The position numbers and the translations under genes were made by a program. From contig JAYVIX010000227.1 of assembly GCA_043769845.1 (NCBI GenBank), forward strand, positions 1 to 8,735: a stretch of 8,735 bases of DNA, in the 5' to 3' direction. The DNA is from UBA9547 sp043769845. Lineage in GTDB: Bacteria; Bacteroidota; Bacteroidia; Cytophagales; UBA9547. A model generated the notes under the pieces. That model was not told the origin of the DNA. It saw only the letters and a list, made by a program, of their open reading frames with translations, and made no database searches. Below, piece after piece: positions 6,524-8,735 of the stretch (position 1 is the first letter of the stretch; the number at the start of each line of letters is the position of its first letter).

Positions 6524-8735
6524 TTACATCAAATTATACACCACCTGCAAATTCTCCAGTTCCTTCAAAAACTCGTTGCTAGGGTCAATTTTGTATTTGC
6601 GCGAGAACATTTCGAAACTGATGTTTTCGGATGGTTCGCGAATCAAAACTTTCAGTTCGTTTTTGCCTGAATATTTGCTGATTAGCTTTTCGAGTTTGTC
6701 CATCATTGGCGTATTTATTTTATCCAACGACAAGTCTATTTTTACACCTTTGCACATCGTACCGCGTAGTTCGCTTAGCAAACTAAAGTTGGTCGGTTTG
6801 AATTCGAACTCGTCTGGACGACCGTAGCGGGCTTGCACTTTGCCTTGGATATAGATAAATGCACCCATGTCGCAATAAGGCGCAAATTTCACGTAGTCTT
6901 TCGACCAAAGCGTGAGTTCAAAATTGCCATTGAAGTCTTCGATTGTCATGTTGGCGTACTTGTCGCCATTTTTGGTTTGGCGGATGTTGACAGCCGTCAC
7001 GATTCCGCCAATCTTCACGTCTTGGCCTTTTTTCTCCATCACTTTATCGACCGAGCAAGTGGTGTAGCGATCGAGCTCCAGTTTGTATTGATCAAGTGGA
7101 TGACCAGAAATGTAAAGACCGATTACTTCTTTTTCGATCCGAAGACGAACCAAATCGTCCCAAGGAGCCGATTCGATAATGGCTGGTTTGGCAATGGCAG
7201 CGGCATCGTCCATACCGCCAAAAAGTGTAATAGTGGTAGAATTGCTACTGTCTTGCACGCTATTTCCGTAGCGCAAAAGTCGTTCGAGGAATATTTGTCC
7301 TTCGCGTTCGGCAAAAAACTGTGCTCTATGTATTTCTGGAAAACAATCGAATGCACCAGCATTGGCAAACGATTCGTACGATTTTTTATTGACCGTTTTG
7401 GAAACATTTCGTTCCGCAAAATCATAAATATCTTTGAAAGGCCCTCGAGCATTTCGTTCTTCGATTACGCTTTGTGTGGCCGATTCGCCTGTTCCTTTTA
7501 TCGCGCCAAGACCAAAACGGATTTCACCATTTTTGTTTACATCAAAATCGACCGAACTTTCGTTTACATCAGGCCCAAGTACTTTTACACCAATACGTTT
7601 TGATTCTTCGAGGAAATAGGTCAGCTTCTCAATGTTATCTTTCTCGTTGGTGAGGTTGGCGGCCATGTATTCGGCAGGGTAATGTGCTTTGAGCCAAGCT
7701 GTTTGGAAAGCCACAAAAGCATAACAAGTCGAGTGAGATTTGTTGAACGCATAGGCGGCAAACGCTTCCCAGTCGGTCCAAATCTTTTCGAGTTTATCAG
7801 TAGGATGTCCTTTTGCCGAAGCCCCTTCGATAAACTGAGGCTTTAGTTTATCTAGCGTTTTGCGGTCTTTTTTACCCATCGCTTTTCGTAGCACATCGGC
7901 ATCTCCTTTCGAGAAGCCAGCAATTTTCTGCGAAAGAAGCATCACCTGCTCTTGATAGACGGTAATTCCATACGTGTCTTTCAAATATTCTTCCATATCA
8001 GGAAGGTCATACGTCACAGGTTCAAGTCCGTGCTTCCTTCGGATAAAGTTGGGAATGTATTCGATCGGGCCAGGACGGTACAGGGCATTCATCGCAATGA
8101 TGTCGTCAAACTTATCAGGTTTGAGGTTTTCCATGTGCTTTTTCATCCCCGGACTTTCAAACTGGAAGATACCGTCTGTTTGTCCTTTGCAAAAAATATC
8201 GAACGTCTTTTGGTCTGTCAAATCCACGTCATCGATATCCATTTCGATACCGTGGTTTTTCTTCATTAATTTTAATGTATTCTTGATGATTGTCAGGGTT
8301 TTTAATCCCAAAAAGTCCATCTTGATTACACCTGCATCTTCAATTACACGTCCGTCATATTGGGTCAATAATAGTTCCGAATCTTTGACAGTCGCCATCG
8401 GAATCAATTCTGTCAAATCGCTTGGTGCAATGATGATACCAGCCGCATGTACACCCGTACCACGTACCGAACCTTCCAACACCATCGCTTCTTCCAATAT
8501 TTTGGAACGTTCGTCTGCTTTGTTGGCTAAAATGGCGCGTAATTCTTTTGCTTTTTCTATATTTTCAGAATCAAGACCTTCCTTTTCTTTCAAACTTTTG
8601 TCGCCTTCGAGCGGGGCTTTCAAAAGTCGGTTGAGCGAAATACCAGGTTTTTCAGGAACAAGTTTGGCCAGTCCGTTGCTTTGGTCGAGCGGAAGTTCCA
8701 TTACACGAGCCACATCTTTTATACTGGTTTTGGCG
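6524..8735 (-). CDS. dnaE: DNA polymerase III alpha subunit, C-terminal part (5' end beyond window)
   Basis: The catalytic subunit of the replicative polymerase. The frame is open to the right edge (first complete residues AKTSIKD), giving 736 residues and a TAA stop at 6526-6524; a GTG at 8713 is internal, not the start. The N-terminal PHP domain and the first two catalytic aspartates lie outside the window. The third catalytic aspartate is visible in KMDFLGLKTLTII (codon 8317-8315). Other landmarks are GTGVHAAGIIIAP, FQFESPGMKKHM, NALYRPGPIEYIPNFIRRKHG without its last residue, YGITVYQEQVMLLSQKIAGF and FNKSHSTCYAFVAFQTAWLK (palm and fingers). After these come a helix-hairpin-helix region, GLYISGHPLDQY, an OB fold near 7020-6890 (VKIGGIVTAV, NMTIEDFNGNFELTLW) and a C-terminal domain. 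It is DnaE-type rather than PolC: no inserted exonuclease domain is seen in this part. A small frameshifted ORF begins 1 nt after its stop. Confidence 0.97.
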   Translation of the reverse strand, partial: AKTSIKDVARVMELPLDQSNGLAKLVPEKPGISLNRLLKAPLEGDKSLKEKEGLDSENIEKAKELRAILANKADERSKILEEAMVLEGSVRGTGVHAAGIIIAPSDLTELIPMATVKDSELLLTQYDGRVIEDAGVIKMDFLGLKTLTIIKNTLKLMKKNHGIEMDIDDVDLTDQKTFDIFCKGQTDGIFQFESPGMKKHMENLKPDKFDDIIAMNALYRPGPIEYIPNFIRRKHGLEPVTYDLPDMEEYLKDTYGITVYQEQVMLLSQKIAGFSKGDADVLRKAMGKKDRKTLDKLKPQFIEGASAKGHPTDKLEKIWTDWEAFAAYAFNKSHSTCYAFVAFQTAWLKAHYPAEYMAANLTNEKDNIEKLTYFLEESKRIGVKVLGPDVNESSVDFDVNKNGEIRFGLGAIKGTGESATQSVIEERNARGPFKDIYDFAERNVSKTVNKKSYESFANAGAFDCFPEIHRAQFFAEREGQIFLERLLRYGNSVQDSSNSTTITLFGGMDDAAAIAKPAIIESAPWDDLVRLRIEKEVIGLYISGHPLDQYKLELDRYTTCSVDKVMEKKGQDVKIGGIVTAVNIRQTKNGDKYANMTIEDFNGNFELTLWSKDYVKFAPYCDMGAFIYIQGKVQARYGRPDEFEFKPTNFSLLSELRGTMCKGVKIDLSLDKINTPMMDKLEKLISKYSGKNELKVLIREPSENISFEMFSRKYKIDPSNEFLKELENLQVVYNLM
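7217..7234 (-). other. Putative internal beta-clamp binding motif of DnaE (TITLFG)
   Basis: Between the helix-hairpin-helix region and the GLYISGHPLD block, in a Ser/Thr-rich linker, the protein reads TITLFG. The position matches the internal sliding-clamp motif of DnaE proteins (QADMFG in E. coli; generally QxxLF/QxxMF). The hydrophobic L-F pair is kept, but the leading Gln is Thr here. The assignment rests on location and the LFG ending. Confidence 0.5.

Noticed and set aside
6833..7603. A 256-codon plus-strand open frame
   Set aside because: It lies entirely antisense to conserved dnaE codons (OB fold, GLYISGHPLD block), and its product has no family features. It is a by-product of dnaE codon composition.
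8711..8713. GTG at 8713 as a dnaE start
   Set aside because: The frame continues upstream to the window edge with conserved DnaE residues (AKTSIKD), so this codon is internal.

Overview
The window looks like chromosomal DNA from a member of the Bacteroidota, probably a Cytophagales/Flavobacteriia-type organism. The evidence is moderately AT-rich DNA, tight gene packing, no clear Shine-Dalgarno sequences at the starts, promoter -7 boxes of the Bacteroidota form TAnnTTTG (best before typA), and protein sequences of Bacteroidota character. The taxon is inferred; no rRNA is present.

Layout from left to right. (1) Nucleotides 1-3285, minus strand: a three-gene membrane module read hyfB-like -> hyfC-like -> hyfE-like, with the last gene running off the left edge. 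These are the ion-pumping and quinone-side membrane subunits of a group 4 [NiFe]-hydrogenase or hydrogenase-related (Ehr) complex, relatives of complex I. Gaps of 7 and 15 nt indicate one operon. The catalytic subunits lie outside the window, so hydrogenase and non-hydrogenase versions cannot be told apart. (2) 3286-3436: a leader with a degenerate 7-bp tandem repeat and a possible promoter. (3) 3437-4048, minus strand: a small FAH-superfamily enzyme of the FAHD1/YcgM type with all expected active-site residues. (4) 4049-4243: a divergent intergenic region with a good typA -7 box. (5) 4244-6055, plus strand: complete typA/bipA ribosome-associated GTPase, followed by a strong, probably bidirectional, terminator. 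(6) 6189-6522, minus strand: a small unrecognised gene that begins 1 nt after the dnaE stop and is interrupted by a one-base frameshift at a T run. (7) 6524-8735, minus strand: the C-terminal part of dnaE (DNA polymerase III alpha), open at the right edge.

Most of the window is core housekeeping DNA (dnaE, typA) beside an energy-converting membrane complex. The least explained element is the frameshifted small ORF behind dnaE. Its shift site reads TTT TGA C, resembling the +1 recoding site of release factor 2 genes, but an ordinary mutation or a homopolymer sequencing error is at least as likely. I saw no IS element, CRISPR array, tRNA, rRNA or phage feature.
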